A stretch of DNA of 33,928 nucleotides from Propionibacteriaceae bacterium (GTDB lineage: Bacteria > Actinomycetota > Actinomycetes > Propionibacteriales > Propionibacteriaceae). The DNA lies in the NCBI GenBank assembly GCA_030529455.1, contig JAUMWV010000014.1, forward strand, positions 3,056-36,983, in the 5' to 3' direction. The notes beneath the pieces were generated by a model. It was not told the DNA's origin. It saw only the letters and a list, made by a program, of their open reading frames with translations, and searched no databases. The position numbers were made by a program, and so were the translations under genes. Within the stretch, counting starts at the first letter, position 1. Every line of letters begins with the position of its first letter. Shown in pieces: positions 14,427 to 22,966 of the stretch.

Positions 14427-17400
14427 GGATCGTCGCGATCACCCACTACCCGGGAGCGCTGCGTTGTTTCATCGACGCCGCCACCCACCTCGACCGCGTG
14501 GCCCCCGGCCGGGGCAGCCTCACGCTGTTCAACTCCGCCCAGCCCCTCGGCGATGCCGACGCCCTCGCCGGGGCGGTCTCGTCCGCCGACGCGGTCATCG
14601 TCGACCTGATGCGCTCCGACCCGGCCTGGCAGGACGCGCTGGTGCCGATCCTGGCCGGATACCCGGGCCACCTGCTGCCCTTCGGCATGCAGTTCGCCGA
14701 GCAGACCCGGCTCGGCGAGTTCCGGCTCGCCCCCGGGGCGATGCCGCCGATGATGCTGGGCGCACCGCCCGGGCCGCCCCGCGGCGTGGACGACCCCCGG
14801 GCCCGGCGGGACGCGATGACCTTCTCCCGGCTCGCCCGCGCCTACCGGACGATGCGCGGACCAGACGCGCTGTACGTGCTCGGCACCCTGCTGCGCGACT
14901 ACGGGGACCAGCCCGGCCTTGAGGTCCCCGAGCCGAGCCCCCAGACCCCCGGCGTGCACCTGGCCGACCCGGCCACCGGGGCCCGCTACGCCAGCGCCGA
15001 GGACTACCTCGCCGCCCACCCGGGGCCGGAGGGACGCCCCGTCGTGGCGCTGCTGTACAACGGGGTCAGCTACCCCACCGACCCCGAACCCGTCGCGGCG
15101 AGGCTTGCCGAGGCGCTGTCGGGCATCGCCTGGGTGCTGCCGGTCGCGATCGAGACCGACGCCGCGAACGCGGTCGACCGGATTCTGGACCTGTGTGCCA
15201 CCCCCGGCCTGCAACCAGACCTCCTGGTGACCCTGATGAGTTTCCGGTTCGGTGCGGGCCCCACCGGCGGCGACGCCGACCACGGCGTCCGGGCCCTCAA
15301 CCAGCTGGGGGTGCCCTACCTGTCGCCCATCCTGCTGACCCGCACCACCGCCGAAGAGTGGCTGCACCACTCCCACGGGCTGGGGCCATCCGAGGTGCTG
15401 GTCTCGGTGATGCTGCCCGAGTTCGACGGGGCGATCAACCAGATCCCCATCGCCGCCATGACCCCACCCCAGCACGACGCCCGCCACCGGGTGGACACCG
15501 CCGAACTCCAGGTCATCGACGAGCAGCTCGACCGGCTGGTCGGGCGGGTCTCCGGGCTGCTGCGGCTGCGGGCCCTAGCGAACTCCGACAAGCGGGTCTG
15601 CCTCATCGGCTACGACTACCCGGCCGGGGAGGGCAACCTGCTGGCGGCCTCGCAGCTCGACGTCGCCGAATCCATCGCCGCGATCCTGGCCGAACTCCAC
15701 CGGAGCGGCTACCGCACCCAGCCGGTGACGGCCGAGCGGCTGCGCGCCGACCTCATGGCGGGCCAGGTCAACTCCCCCACCTACCTCACCGAGACGCAAC
15801 CGCTCGCCTACCCGCACCGGCAGGCCCAGGCCGACCTCGGCGACGACCAGGCGTGGGACGAGGTCACCAGGGCCTGGCCAGCGGACGGGCCGCGTCCCAT
15901 GGTGGATGCTGCGGGGGACTACCTGATCCCCCACGTCGAATACGGCAACGTGCTGGTCGGCGTCCAGCCGGGCCGCGCCCCCGAGGTGGACGACGCCCTG
16001 GCCCACGACAACACCGTCCCACCGCACCCCCAGTACCTGGCCTACTACACCTGGCTGCAGCACGTGTGGCGGGCCGACGTCATCGTCCACGTCGGCACCC
16101 ACGGCACGCTGGAGTTCCTGAAGTCGAAGGAGAACGCGGTCAGCGTGCACGACTTCCCCGACCTCATGGTCGGCGACGTCCCACACGTCTACCTGTACTA
16201 CGCGGGCAACCCGGCCGAGGCGCTGCTGGCTAGGCGCCGCTCCCACGCGACGCTGGTCAGCTACCAGCCGCCCGTCATGACCCCCGGCGGGCTGCACGAC
16301 GAGCTGGAGGAACTGGCCGAGGCGCTGGCCGCCTACCGGCGCAGCCACGCCATGACCCCGCAGAGCAGCGCGGACCAGCTGGCCGACCTCAGGCAGCGCG
16401 CGGAACAGGCCCACCTGCCCACCGACCCCGACCAGCTGGAGGGCGAGCTGGAGCGGCTGCGCGCCCAGCTGATCCCCCTGGGCCTGCACGTCTTCGGCAG
16501 CCACTGGGATTCCGGCGAGGTGGCCTACATGGTCGCCGGGGTCATCGGCAACGGGGCGGGTGACCTGGCCCCCGGGTATGAGCTGATGGCCGCCGCCGAC
16601 GGGCTGGACGCCGAACGCATCCGGGGTCTCAGCGAGGCCGAGATCGCCCGCTACGACGAGGCCACCAAACGGCTGGTGGAACTCGCGCTGACCAGCCAGG
16701 AACCGGCCGCGGACCTGGCAGGGGACGAGACCTCCCGGGCCGTGATCGTCCGGGCCCGCGAGCTGGCGCTCCGGTTCGCCGCCAACCAGGAATGGGAGTT
16801 CCTCCACCGCGCCTTGTCCGGCCAGCACGTGGAGGCCCGGCTCGGGGGAGACGCCATCCGCAACCCCGAGGTGCTGCCCAGCGGGGCCTCCCTGTACCAG
16901 TTCGACCCCCGCCAGGTGCCCAGCGCGCTGGCCGCCCGCCGCGGGGCCGAGATGGCCGCCCAGATCGTCGAGGCCTACCGGGACGGCCACGACGGCGCCT
17001 GGCCGTCCTGCGTCGGGCTGGTGCTGTGGGGCCTGGAGACGACCCGGACCCACGGCGAGACCTACGCCCAGGTGATGTCGCTGATCGGGGTGCGCCGGGC
17101 CCCGTCGCGGCGCCCCGGGCTGCCCGGCTGGGAGGTCATCCCCCGCGAGGAGCTGCCCGGGCCCCGGGTGGACGTGGTGGTCACGATCTCCGGCTTCTTC
17201 CGGGACCTGTTCGGCACCCTCGTCGAGGAGCTGGACGACATGTTCGCCGCGGTCGCCGCGCTCGACGAACCGGACGAGATCAACCCGATCGCGGCCAGGA
17301 CCAGGCAGCTCCGCCAGCACCTGCTGGACGGCGGCATGTCCGAGTCCGAGGCCCGCGAGCTCAGCCACGTCCGGGTCTTCGGGCCACCGCCGGAGCTGTA

Positions 17401-18097
17401 CGCCACCGGGCTGACCGACGTCATCGACACCGGGAACTGGTCCTCGACGGCGGACCTGGCCGAACACTTCACCCAGGGCGCCCAGCACCTCTATTCCCGG
17501 CACCGGCACGGCGAGAAGGTGCCCGGCCTGTACCGCGGGCACCTGGCGGACGTGCAGCTCGTCGCCCAGTGCCGCTCGTCCAACGAGCACCACATCACCG
17601 ACCTCGACCACTACTTCGAGTTCCTGGGCGGGATGAGCGCCGGGGTGGCCGCCGCCCGCGGCGAGGCGGTGCCGACGCTGGTGACCGACACCACCGGGCG
17701 GCGGGTGCACACCGCGACGGCCGCGGACGCGGCCCGGGCCGGGCTGTACGCCCAGCTGCTCAACCCGGCCTGGGTCGAGGGGATGCTCGCCCACGGCCAC
17801 CAGGGGGTGGGGGAGATCGCCGAGCGCACCACCAACCTGCTGGGCCTGGCCGCCACCACCGGTGAGATGTCCGACTGGATGTTCGACGCTGTCTGCGACC
17901 GGTTCCTCGGCGACCCGGAGATGCTGAGGCGCCTGCGGGAGGCCAATCCGCACGCCACGGCGGCCATCGCCGGACGCCTGCTGGAGGCGAACCGGCGCGA
18001 CCTGTGGCAGGCCAGTGAGGAGCGGATCGACACGCTGGAGAACGTCCAATTCGACACCGACGCAGAGCTGGAGGGGGCCGGGGACACCGGCGCCTAG
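14423..18097 (+). CDS. CobN/BchH-family metallochelatase large subunit
   Basis: The 1224-residue cytoplasmic protein is of usual CobN/BchH length. It contains the superfamily's central block (HVEYGNVLVGVQPGR, PPHPQYLAYYTWLQ, then HVGTHGTLEFL with H556 and H560) and the C-terminal block AQLLNPAWVEGMLAHGHQG. CobN binds the tetrapyrrole and performs metal exchange driven by AAA+ partners, here probably ChlD- and ChlI-like products encoded downstream. After HVGTHGTLEFL the common PGK reads KSK. The start is ATG 14423, overlapping the ATPase stop (ATGA), with GGAAGGA upstream. No cobalamin biosynthesis gene is present and the operon has an iron box. Alternatives are cobalt insertion into hydrogenobyrinate, heme iron removal, or another tetrapyrrole metal reaction. 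The family is certain; the reaction is not. Confidence 0.9.
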   Translation: MRIVAITHYPGALRCFIDAATHLDRVAPGRGSLTLFNSAQPLGDADALAGAVSSADAVIVDLMRSDPAWQDALVPILAGYPGHLLPFGMQFAEQTRLGEFRLAPGAMPPMMLGAPPGPPRGVDDPRARRDAMTFSRLARAYRTMRGPDALYVLGTLLRDYGDQPGLEVPEPSPQTPGVHLADPATGARYASAEDYLAAHPGPEGRPVVALLYNGVSYPTDPEPVAARLAEALSGIAWVLPVAIETDAANAVDRILDLCATPGLQPDLLVTLMSFRFGAGPTGGDADHGVRALNQLGVPYLSPILLTRTTAEEWLHHSHGLGPSEVLVSVMLPEFDGAINQIPIAAMTPPQHDARHRVDTAELQVIDEQLDRLVGRVSGLLRLRALANSDKRVCLIGYDYPAGEGNLLAASQLDVAESIAAILAELHRSGYRTQPVTAERLRADLMAGQVNSPTYLTETQPLAYPHRQAQADLGDDQAWDEVTRAWPADGPRPMVDAAGDYLIPHVEYGNVLVGVQPGRAPEVDDALAHDNTVPPHPQYLAYYTWLQHVWRADVIVHVGTHGTLEFLKSKENAVSVHDFPDLMVGDVPHVYLYYAGNPAEALLARRRSHATLVSYQPPVMTPGGLHDELEELAEALAAYRRSHAMTPQSSADQLADLRQRAEQAHLPTDPDQLEGELERLRAQLIPLGLHVFGSHWDSGEVAYMVAGVIGNGAGDLAPGYELMAAADGLDAERIRGLSEAEIARYDEATKRLVELALTSQEPAADLAGDETSRAVIVRARELALRFAANQEWEFLHRALSGQHVEARLGGDAIRNPEVLPSGASLYQFDPRQVPSALAARRGAEMAAQIVEAYRDGHDGAWPSCVGLVLWGLETTRTHGETYAQVMSLIGVRRAPSRRPGLPGWEVIPREELPGPRVDVVVTISGFFRDLFGTLVEELDDMFAAVAALDEPDEINPIAARTRQLRQHLLDGGMSESEARELSHVRVFGPPPELYATGLTDVIDTGNWSSTADLAEHFTQGAQHLYSRHRHGEKVPGLYRGHLADVQLVAQCRSSNEHHITDLDHYFEFLGGMSAGVAAARGEAVPTLVTDTTGRRVHTATAADAARAGLYAQLLNPAWVEGMLAHGHQGVGEIAERTTNLLGLAATTGEMSDWMFDAVCDRFLGDPEMLRRLREANPHATAAIAGRLLEANRRDLWQASEERIDTLENVQFDTDAELEGAGDTGA

Positions 18098-18119
18098 GAC
18101 AGGGAAGGATAGACAGACC

Positions 18120-18653
18120 ATGAAGAGATTTGTTGTGATTGCCGGGATCTGCCTGGCGGTGGGGCTGGGCGCGTCCGGGTGTGCGTCCGGGACGCCCAGC
18201 CAGGCCCCGCAGAGCGCGGCCGCCGCGGCGGGCGCGTCCCTCGCGAAGGAGGGGGACAAGCTGATCGACACCGACCTGCAGGCCAACCTGTTCAACGGGT
18301 CGGGCGTGAAGGTCACCATTGAGCCCGCCGCCAAGACCGCGCGGTTCCAGCTGGTCGACCCCAGCAGCGGGAAGGATTTCAGCAACTACTACGTGTTCGA
18401 CTACGCCAAGCAGACGATGCTGTGCCACCGGCTGGTCTCGGTCATGCAGAAGGAGTTCGACTACACCCTGAACCTCGCCACGGGTGAGCTCGCCACGGTC
18501 GTCGACGGGCAGGGCAACGACGCGATCCCGACCCTCAAGGAGCGGGGCTTCTTCGACAAGGCGCAGAAGGACCGCGGCCAGGAACGCAGCGACCTGGAGG
18601 CCTGGTTCCAGAAGCGCTACGGCAAGACCATCGAGGAAGCCGCCACCCCGTAA
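18120..18653 (+). CDS. Small lipoprotein of unknown function within chelatase operon
   Basis: The 177-residue protein has a clear lipoprotein signal: MKRFVVIAGICLAVGLGASGC with lipobox ASGC (C21). It is followed by an Ala/Ser/Gln-rich spacer and a compact, charged mature domain with YYVFDYAKQTMLCHRL and a C-terminal helical stretch (QERSDLEAWFQKRYGK). I do not recognise a family. The start ATG 18120 follows CobN by 22 nt with GGGAAGGA upstream. Its stop is 1 nt from the ChlD start. It must sit outside the cytoplasmic membrane although both flanking genes encode cytoplasmic chelatase parts. It may bind the operon's ligand or assist the binding protein; this is inference from position. Confidence 0.85.
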   Translation: MKRFVVIAGICLAVGLGASGCASGTPSQAPQSAAAAAGASLAKEGDKLIDTDLQANLFNGSGVKVTIEPAAKTARFQLVDPSSGKDFSNYYVFDYAKQTMLCHRLVSVMQKEFDYTLNLATGELATVVDGQGNDAIPTLKERGFFDKAQKDRGQERSDLEAWFQKRYGKTIEEAATP

Positions 18654-18654
18654 C

Positions 18655-20520
18655 GTGACGAGGCTCTTCCCCTTCTCGGCCATCGTGGGGCAGCCGCGGA
18701 TGCGGCTGGCCCTGCAGCTGGTCGCCATCGACCCCGGGATCGGCGGGGTGCTGATCCAGGGCGCCAAGGGCACCGCCAAGTCCACCATGGTGCGCTCCCT
18801 CGCCGCGCTGCTGCCGTCCGGGAGGTTGCGGACGCTGGCCCTGGGCGCCACCGAGGACCGCCTGGTCGGGGGCCTGGATCTGGAGGCGACGCTGACCGGC
18901 GGCGTCCCCCGGTTCCTGCCCGGGCTGCTGGCCGAGGCGCACGGCGGGGTGCTCTACGTCGACGAGGTCAACCTGCTCGCCGACCACCTGGCCGACCTGG
19001 TGCTGGACGCCGCGGCCAGCGGGGTGGTCCTCACCGAACGGGAGGGGTTCTCCCGCACCGAGCCAGCCCGGTTCGCGCTGGTCGGCACCATGAACCCGGA
19101 GGAGGGGGCGTTGCGCCCCCAGCTGCTGGACCGGTTCGGCCTGTGCGTGCAGGTGGACGGCTCCCCCGACCTGGACGAGCGGGTCGAGATCATGACCCGC
19201 AGGCTCGCCTTCGACGCCGACCCGGAGGCCTTCGCCGCCGCCTGGGCGGACCAGGAGGACGCCCTGGCGGGGCGGCTCCGCCGGGCCAGGGAGGCGGCCC
19301 CCGGGGTGCGGTTGGGCCGGGACGTCCAGGAGCTCGTCGCGGCGCGGGTGCTGGCCGCCCACGTCGCCGGGCACCGGGCCGAGCTGGTGATGAGCCGCGC
19401 CGCCCGGGCCCACGCGGCTTGGCGGGGCAGCCAGCGGGTGGGTGAGGAGGACGTCGAGGCGGTCGCGGAGCTGGTGCTGGCCCACCGCCGCCGCCAGGCC
19501 GCCGAACCGTCCCCGCCGACGTCGGCGCAGGCCTCCCGGCCCGACCCCCAGCCCACCTCGTCCCCGCCGCCGGGTGATGCGGACGCCGACGCCCCGGCCT
19601 CCGGCGGCACGCCACCTGAGGAGGTCTCGGCGATCGGTGAACCCTTCCGGGTTCGTCCGCTGCATCCGGCCGCTGACCAGGGTGGACGCCCCGGGGCGGG
19701 CAGGCGGGCCACCGCGGTCAGCGCCGACGGCCGGGGCCGCTACGTCCGTGCCCGCCCGACGCGGGAGGCCGTGGACCTGGCCCTGGACGCCACGCTGCGG
19801 GCCGGGGCCGTGCACCAGCGGGGACGCCGCCTCCGGGCCGCCGAGCAGGGCGATCCCCGCAGCGGACTGGCGGTGCTGATCGAACCCAGCGACTGGTTCC
19901 GCAAGGTCCGGGTGCGCCAGACCGGCTCCCTGGTGGTGTTGTGCGTGGACGCCTCCGGCTCCATGGGCGCCCGCAACCGGATGGTGGCCAGCAAGGGGGC
20001 GGTGCTCAGCCTGCTGCTGGACGCCTACGTCAAACGCGATCAGGTGTCGCTGGTCAGCTTCCGCGGCACCGGGGCCCAGGTGCTGGTGGAGCCCACCTCC
20101 TCGGTCGAGCTGGCCGAGCGGCGGCTGCGGGAGCTGCCGGTGGGTGGGCGCACCCCGCTGGCCGCTGGCCTGGTCGAGGCGTCGGGGGTGGTGCGGCGGG
20201 CGCTGCTGAAGGACCCGGCGCTGCGTCCGCTGGTGATCGTGGTGACCGACGGGCGTGGCAACGTCGACCTGGCCGGGCGGGTGTCCCGCGGCGCGGCCGC
20301 CGAGGTGGCCGAGGTCGCCGGGCGGCTCGGCGGCGACGGCCGGGTGACGTGGGTGGTCGTCGACACCGAACCGGCCTCACCGGCGGCGCGGGGGCACGGT
20401 GCCGCCCTGGCGGCCGCGCTGGGGGCGTCCCGGTTTGAGATTGAGCAGTTGCGCGCCGACGACCTGGTGTCGGTGGTGCGCGATGTGCGCTTGGCTACTG
20501 TGAGGAAGGAAGGGCGATGA
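18655..20520 (+). CDS. Magnesium-chelatase ChlD/BchD-type AAA+ and VWA subunit
   Basis: The 621-residue protein has an N-terminal AAA+ domain with Walker A GAKGTAKS (36-43), Walker B VLYVDEVNLL (D103, E104) and arginine-finger motif RPQLLDRFGL. It continues with a Pro/Ala/acidic linker at roughly 285-345 and a C-terminal VWA domain with MIDAS DASGSMG (D432-S436). In Mg- and Co-chelatases this subunit couples the AAA+ ring to the large chelatase subunit. The AAA+ part lacks the long insertion after Walker A that the ChlI protein has, as in other ChlD proteins, but its Walker motifs are intact. The start is GTG 18655, one base after the lipoprotein stop; the longer open frame overlaps that gene. 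Its ATGA end overlaps the ChlI start. Confidence 0.92.
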   Translation: MTRLFPFSAIVGQPRMRLALQLVAIDPGIGGVLIQGAKGTAKSTMVRSLAALLPSGRLRTLALGATEDRLVGGLDLEATLTGGVPRFLPGLLAEAHGGVLYVDEVNLLADHLADLVLDAAASGVVLTEREGFSRTEPARFALVGTMNPEEGALRPQLLDRFGLCVQVDGSPDLDERVEIMTRRLAFDADPEAFAAAWADQEDALAGRLRRAREAAPGVRLGRDVQELVAARVLAAHVAGHRAELVMSRAARAHAAWRGSQRVGEEDVEAVAELVLAHRRRQAAEPSPPTSAQASRPDPQPTSSPPPGDADADAPASGGTPPEEVSAIGEPFRVRPLHPAADQGGRPGAGRRATAVSADGRGRYVRARPTREAVDLALDATLRAGAVHQRGRRLRAAEQGDPRSGLAVLIEPSDWFRKVRVRQTGSLVVLCVDASGSMGARNRMVASKGAVLSLLLDAYVKRDQVSLVSFRGTGAQVLVEPTSSVELAERRLRELPVGGRTPLAAGLVEASGVVRRALLKDPALRPLVIVVTDGRGNVDLAGRVSRGAAAEVAEVAGRLGGDGRVTWVVVDTEPASPAARGHGAALAAALGASRFEIEQLRADDLVSVVRDVRLATVRKEGR

Positions 20521-21521
20521 GCCGGTCTAGTTATCCCTTTGCCGCGATTGTGGGGCAGGACGAGATGAAACTCGCGCTGGTGCTCACGGTCATCAGCCCC
20601 GCGGTGTCGGGGGTGCTGATCCGCGGCGACAAGGGCACCGCGAAGTCCACCGCGGTGCGCGGCCTGGCCGAGCTGCTGCCGGAACGGGTCGAGGTGGGCG
20701 CCACCCCCTACCACCTGTCGCCGACGGAATACCGGGAGTACCGGGAGGAGCTGGGGCTGCCCGCCCAGGACGATCCGGTGGAGCGCCGGACCCGGGTGCC
20801 GGTGGTGGAGCTGCCGATCGGGGCGACCGAGGACCGGGTGGCGGGGACGCTGGACCTGGAGACCGCCCTGACGGCGGGCCGCAAACGGTTCGAGCCGGGG
20901 CTGCTGGCCGACGCCCACCGGGGCATCCTGTACGTGGACGAGGTGAACCTCCTGGACGACCACGTGGTGGACCTGCTGCTGGACTCCGCGGCGATGGGGG
21001 TCAACACCGTGGAGCGGGAGGGCATCAGCCTGACCCACCCGGCCCGGTTCTCGCTGGTCGGCACCATGAACCCCGAGGAGGGCGAGCTGCGTCCCCAGCT
21101 GCTAGACCGGTTCGGGCTGTGCGTCACTGTCGTGGGTGAGGCCGACCCGCAGGCCCGGGTGGAGATCATCGAACGCAGGCTGGCCTTCGAGGCCGACCCG
21201 GAGGGGTTCTGCGCGGGGTGGCGGGCCGAGGGTGAGCGGTTGGCCCGCCAGATCGCGTCCGCGATGGACCTGCTGCCGGAGGTGGCGGTGGGCCGCGACG
21301 TGCTGCTGGAGGTCGCCCAGATCTGCGTGGACGCGGGCGTCGATGGTCACCGGGCCGACATCACCATGGTGCGGGCCGCCCGGGCGCTCGCCGCGTGGCA
21401 CGGCCGGACCGGCATCGAGACCGCCGACCTGCAGCAGGCCGCCCGGCTGGTGCTGCCGCACCGGATGCGCCGCCGCCCGCTGGAGGGCATCGGGGCGCCC
21501 CACGGCGGGGTGCGGGGCTAG
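20517..21521 (+). CDS. Magnesium-chelatase ChlI/BchI-type AAA+ ATPase
   Basis: The 334-residue AAA+ ATPase has Walker A GDKGTAKS (37-44), the ChlI-specific insertion (~55-100), Walker B ILYVDEVNLL (D141, E142), TMNPEEGELRPQLLDRFGL with the arginine finger, and a C-terminal helical bundle. Six copies would form the motor ring that, with the ChlD-like protein, drives the CobN-like subunit. It is coupled to the preceding gene by a 4-nt ATGA overlap, with AGGAAGG upstream. It is the last gene of the iron-box operon. Its TAG stop shares CTAG with the stop of the convergent M81 gene, leaving no room for a terminator between them. Confidence 0.94.
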   Translation: MSRSSYPFAAIVGQDEMKLALVLTVISPAVSGVLIRGDKGTAKSTAVRGLAELLPERVEVGATPYHLSPTEYREYREELGLPAQDDPVERRTRVPVVELPIGATEDRVAGTLDLETALTAGRKRFEPGLLADAHRGILYVDEVNLLDDHVVDLLLDSAAMGVNTVEREGISLTHPARFSLVGTMNPEEGELRPQLLDRFGLCVTVVGEADPQARVEIIERRLAFEADPEGFCAGWRAEGERLARQIASAMDLLPEVAVGRDVLLEVAQICVDAGVDGHRADITMVRAARALAAWHGRTGIETADLQQAARLVLPHRMRRRPLEGIGAPHGGVRG

Positions 21522-22966
21522 GTCGGCTGCCCGCGGAACACTCGCGGGCCGTCGGCGTCGGCGTCGAAGGGGATCATCGGACGCTGGAGGCGGCGGTGCC
21601 CCAGCCGGGGCAGGTCCTGGTCGACGCCGCCTGGGGTCAGCGCCATCAGCCAGTCGGCGGCCGCCTCGTAGAGTTCGGGTTCGAGGTAGCCGATCTTGAC
21701 CACCACGACCGGCACCTCGTGAGGGTCGATGCCCAGGAGCCGGAACTTGTCGAGCGTGGCGTACTGGTCGCGGCGGGAGGTGACGATGAGGCCGGTCTGG
21801 CCGTGGCGCAGCAGCGCCACTTGGCCGCCGTGGGGGTCCTCGGCCAGCGCCTGCACCCGCCAGACGGCGGTGACCGGGCCAGGGGGCCGGTCGTCCAGGC
21901 GTCCCCCGACGGGGAAGCGGGCGCTCGCCCCGATCCCGGCCCGGGCGGCCGCGGTGACGGCGTCCGGGTCGGCGATGGCGGCGATCAGCACCGTCAGGGC
22001 GTCCCCGCTCGCCAGTTCGGGATGGCGCAGGGTTTCGGCCAGCGCGACCGTCACGTCGCAGGCCCCGCCCGCTCCCGGGTTGTCCCCGGAGTCGGAGATG
22101 AAGAAGGGGCGCCGCGGGCTGCGCAGCGCCGCGTCCAGGCAGTCGGCGAAGGACGCCACGGGCGCGACGAAACCGAACTCGTGGCGCTGCTCCCAGATCC
22201 GCCCGGCCAGCCCGAGGGCCTGCTCGTCGGCGACCGGCTGCTGGTCGGCGAGGACCACGACCGCGGCCTGGCAACGGGGTTCGTCGGCCCAGGCGAAACC
22301 GATCCAGAACGCGGCGTCCCACACCCCGGGGGTGGCGGCGACGCGGGCGACGTCGGCGTAGAGCGAGCGGGCCGGGTCCACCCGGGTCGAGGTCATCTCG
22401 CCGGGCAGCAGGAAGGGCAGGTGCACCAGCGCCTTCGCGGGGCGCCCCCCGGAGCGGATCGCCCGGACGAGGTGCCTGGCGGCGCGCTCCCTGGTCTCCC
22501 ACACGTCCACGTGCGGGGCGGTGCGGTAGCAGGTCAGCAGGTCGGTCTGGGTGAACAGCGTCCCCGAGACGTTGCCGTGCAGGTCCATGCCCGAGGCCAC
22601 CAGCGGGCCGGGGCCGATGACGGCCCGGATCGCCGAGATCAGGTCGCCTTCGGCGTCGGTCAGCCCCTCGACGCTCATCGCCCCGTGGATGTCGAAGAAC
22701 ACCCCGTCGATGGGGCCGAGCGCCGACAGCCCCGCGGTGATCTCGTCGCGCCACGCCGCGTAGGTGGCGGCGAGCGCCGGTCCCCCCGGCAGCGCCCGGG
22801 CGTGCAGCACCGGCAGCCACTCCACCCCGGCCGCCCAGTCGGCGTCCAGGAAGGGGTAGCGCTCCAGCAGCGCGCGGCCCCGCCGCACCTCGAAGTCGGC
22901 CTCGCTGGAGCGGTGCGGAGAGAAGGTGGACGATTCGATGTGGATGCCGCAGATGGCGATTCTCAC
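21518..22966 (-). CDS. M81-family metallopeptidase (MlrC/microcystinase C-like)
   Basis: The 482-residue protein begins MRIAICGIHIESSTFSP, and has GVFFDIHGAM and GMDLHGNVS, whose Asp/His residues match the expected metal ligands of MlrC proteins, followed by the ISDSGDNPGAGGACD segment of the C-terminal domain. MlrC degrades linearised microcystin; most relatives have unknown substrates. The start is GTG 22966, overlapping the ROK stop by 4 nt (GTGA), so the two are translationally coupled. There is no signal peptide, so it is cytoplasmic. The context (ROK repressor, divergent fucosidase) hints at processing of a glycopeptide or other sugar-linked amide. The family call is firm; the substrate is unknown. 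Confidence 0.9.
   Translation of the reverse strand: MRIAICGIHIESSTFSPHRSSEADFEVRRGRALLERYPFLDADWAAGVEWLPVLHARALPGGPALAATYAAWRDEITAGLSALGPIDGVFFDIHGAMSVEGLTDAEGDLISAIRAVIGPGPLVASGMDLHGNVSGTLFTQTDLLTCYRTAPHVDVWETRERAARHLVRAIRSGGRPAKALVHLPFLLPGEMTSTRVDPARSLYADVARVAATPGVWDAAFWIGFAWADEPRCQAAVVVLADQQPVADEQALGLAGRIWEQRHEFGFVAPVASFADCLDAALRSPRRPFFISDSGDNPGAGGACDVTVALAETLRHPELASGDALTVLIAAIADPDAVTAAARAGIGASARFPVGGRLDDRPPGPVTAVWRVQALAEDPHGGQVALLRHGQTGLIVTSRRDQYATLDKFRLLGIDPHEVPVVVVKIGYLEPELYEAAADWLMALTPGGVDQDLPRLGHRRLQRPMIPFDADADGPRVFRGQPT

Noticed and set aside
15575..18385. Very long open frame (936 codons) on the minus strand opposite the CobN-like gene
   Set aside because: It is the antisense shadow of a high-GC gene. 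It has no recognisable domain, an implausible Pro/Gly/Val/His/Gln-rich composition, and covers parts of two convincing genes.
14423..21521. Operon for chlorophyll-type Mg chelatase or ordinary cobalamin synthesis
   Set aside because: No other chlorophyll or cobalamin gene is nearby and the operon is iron-box linked to an importer. Cobalt chelation remains a possible alternative but is not called.
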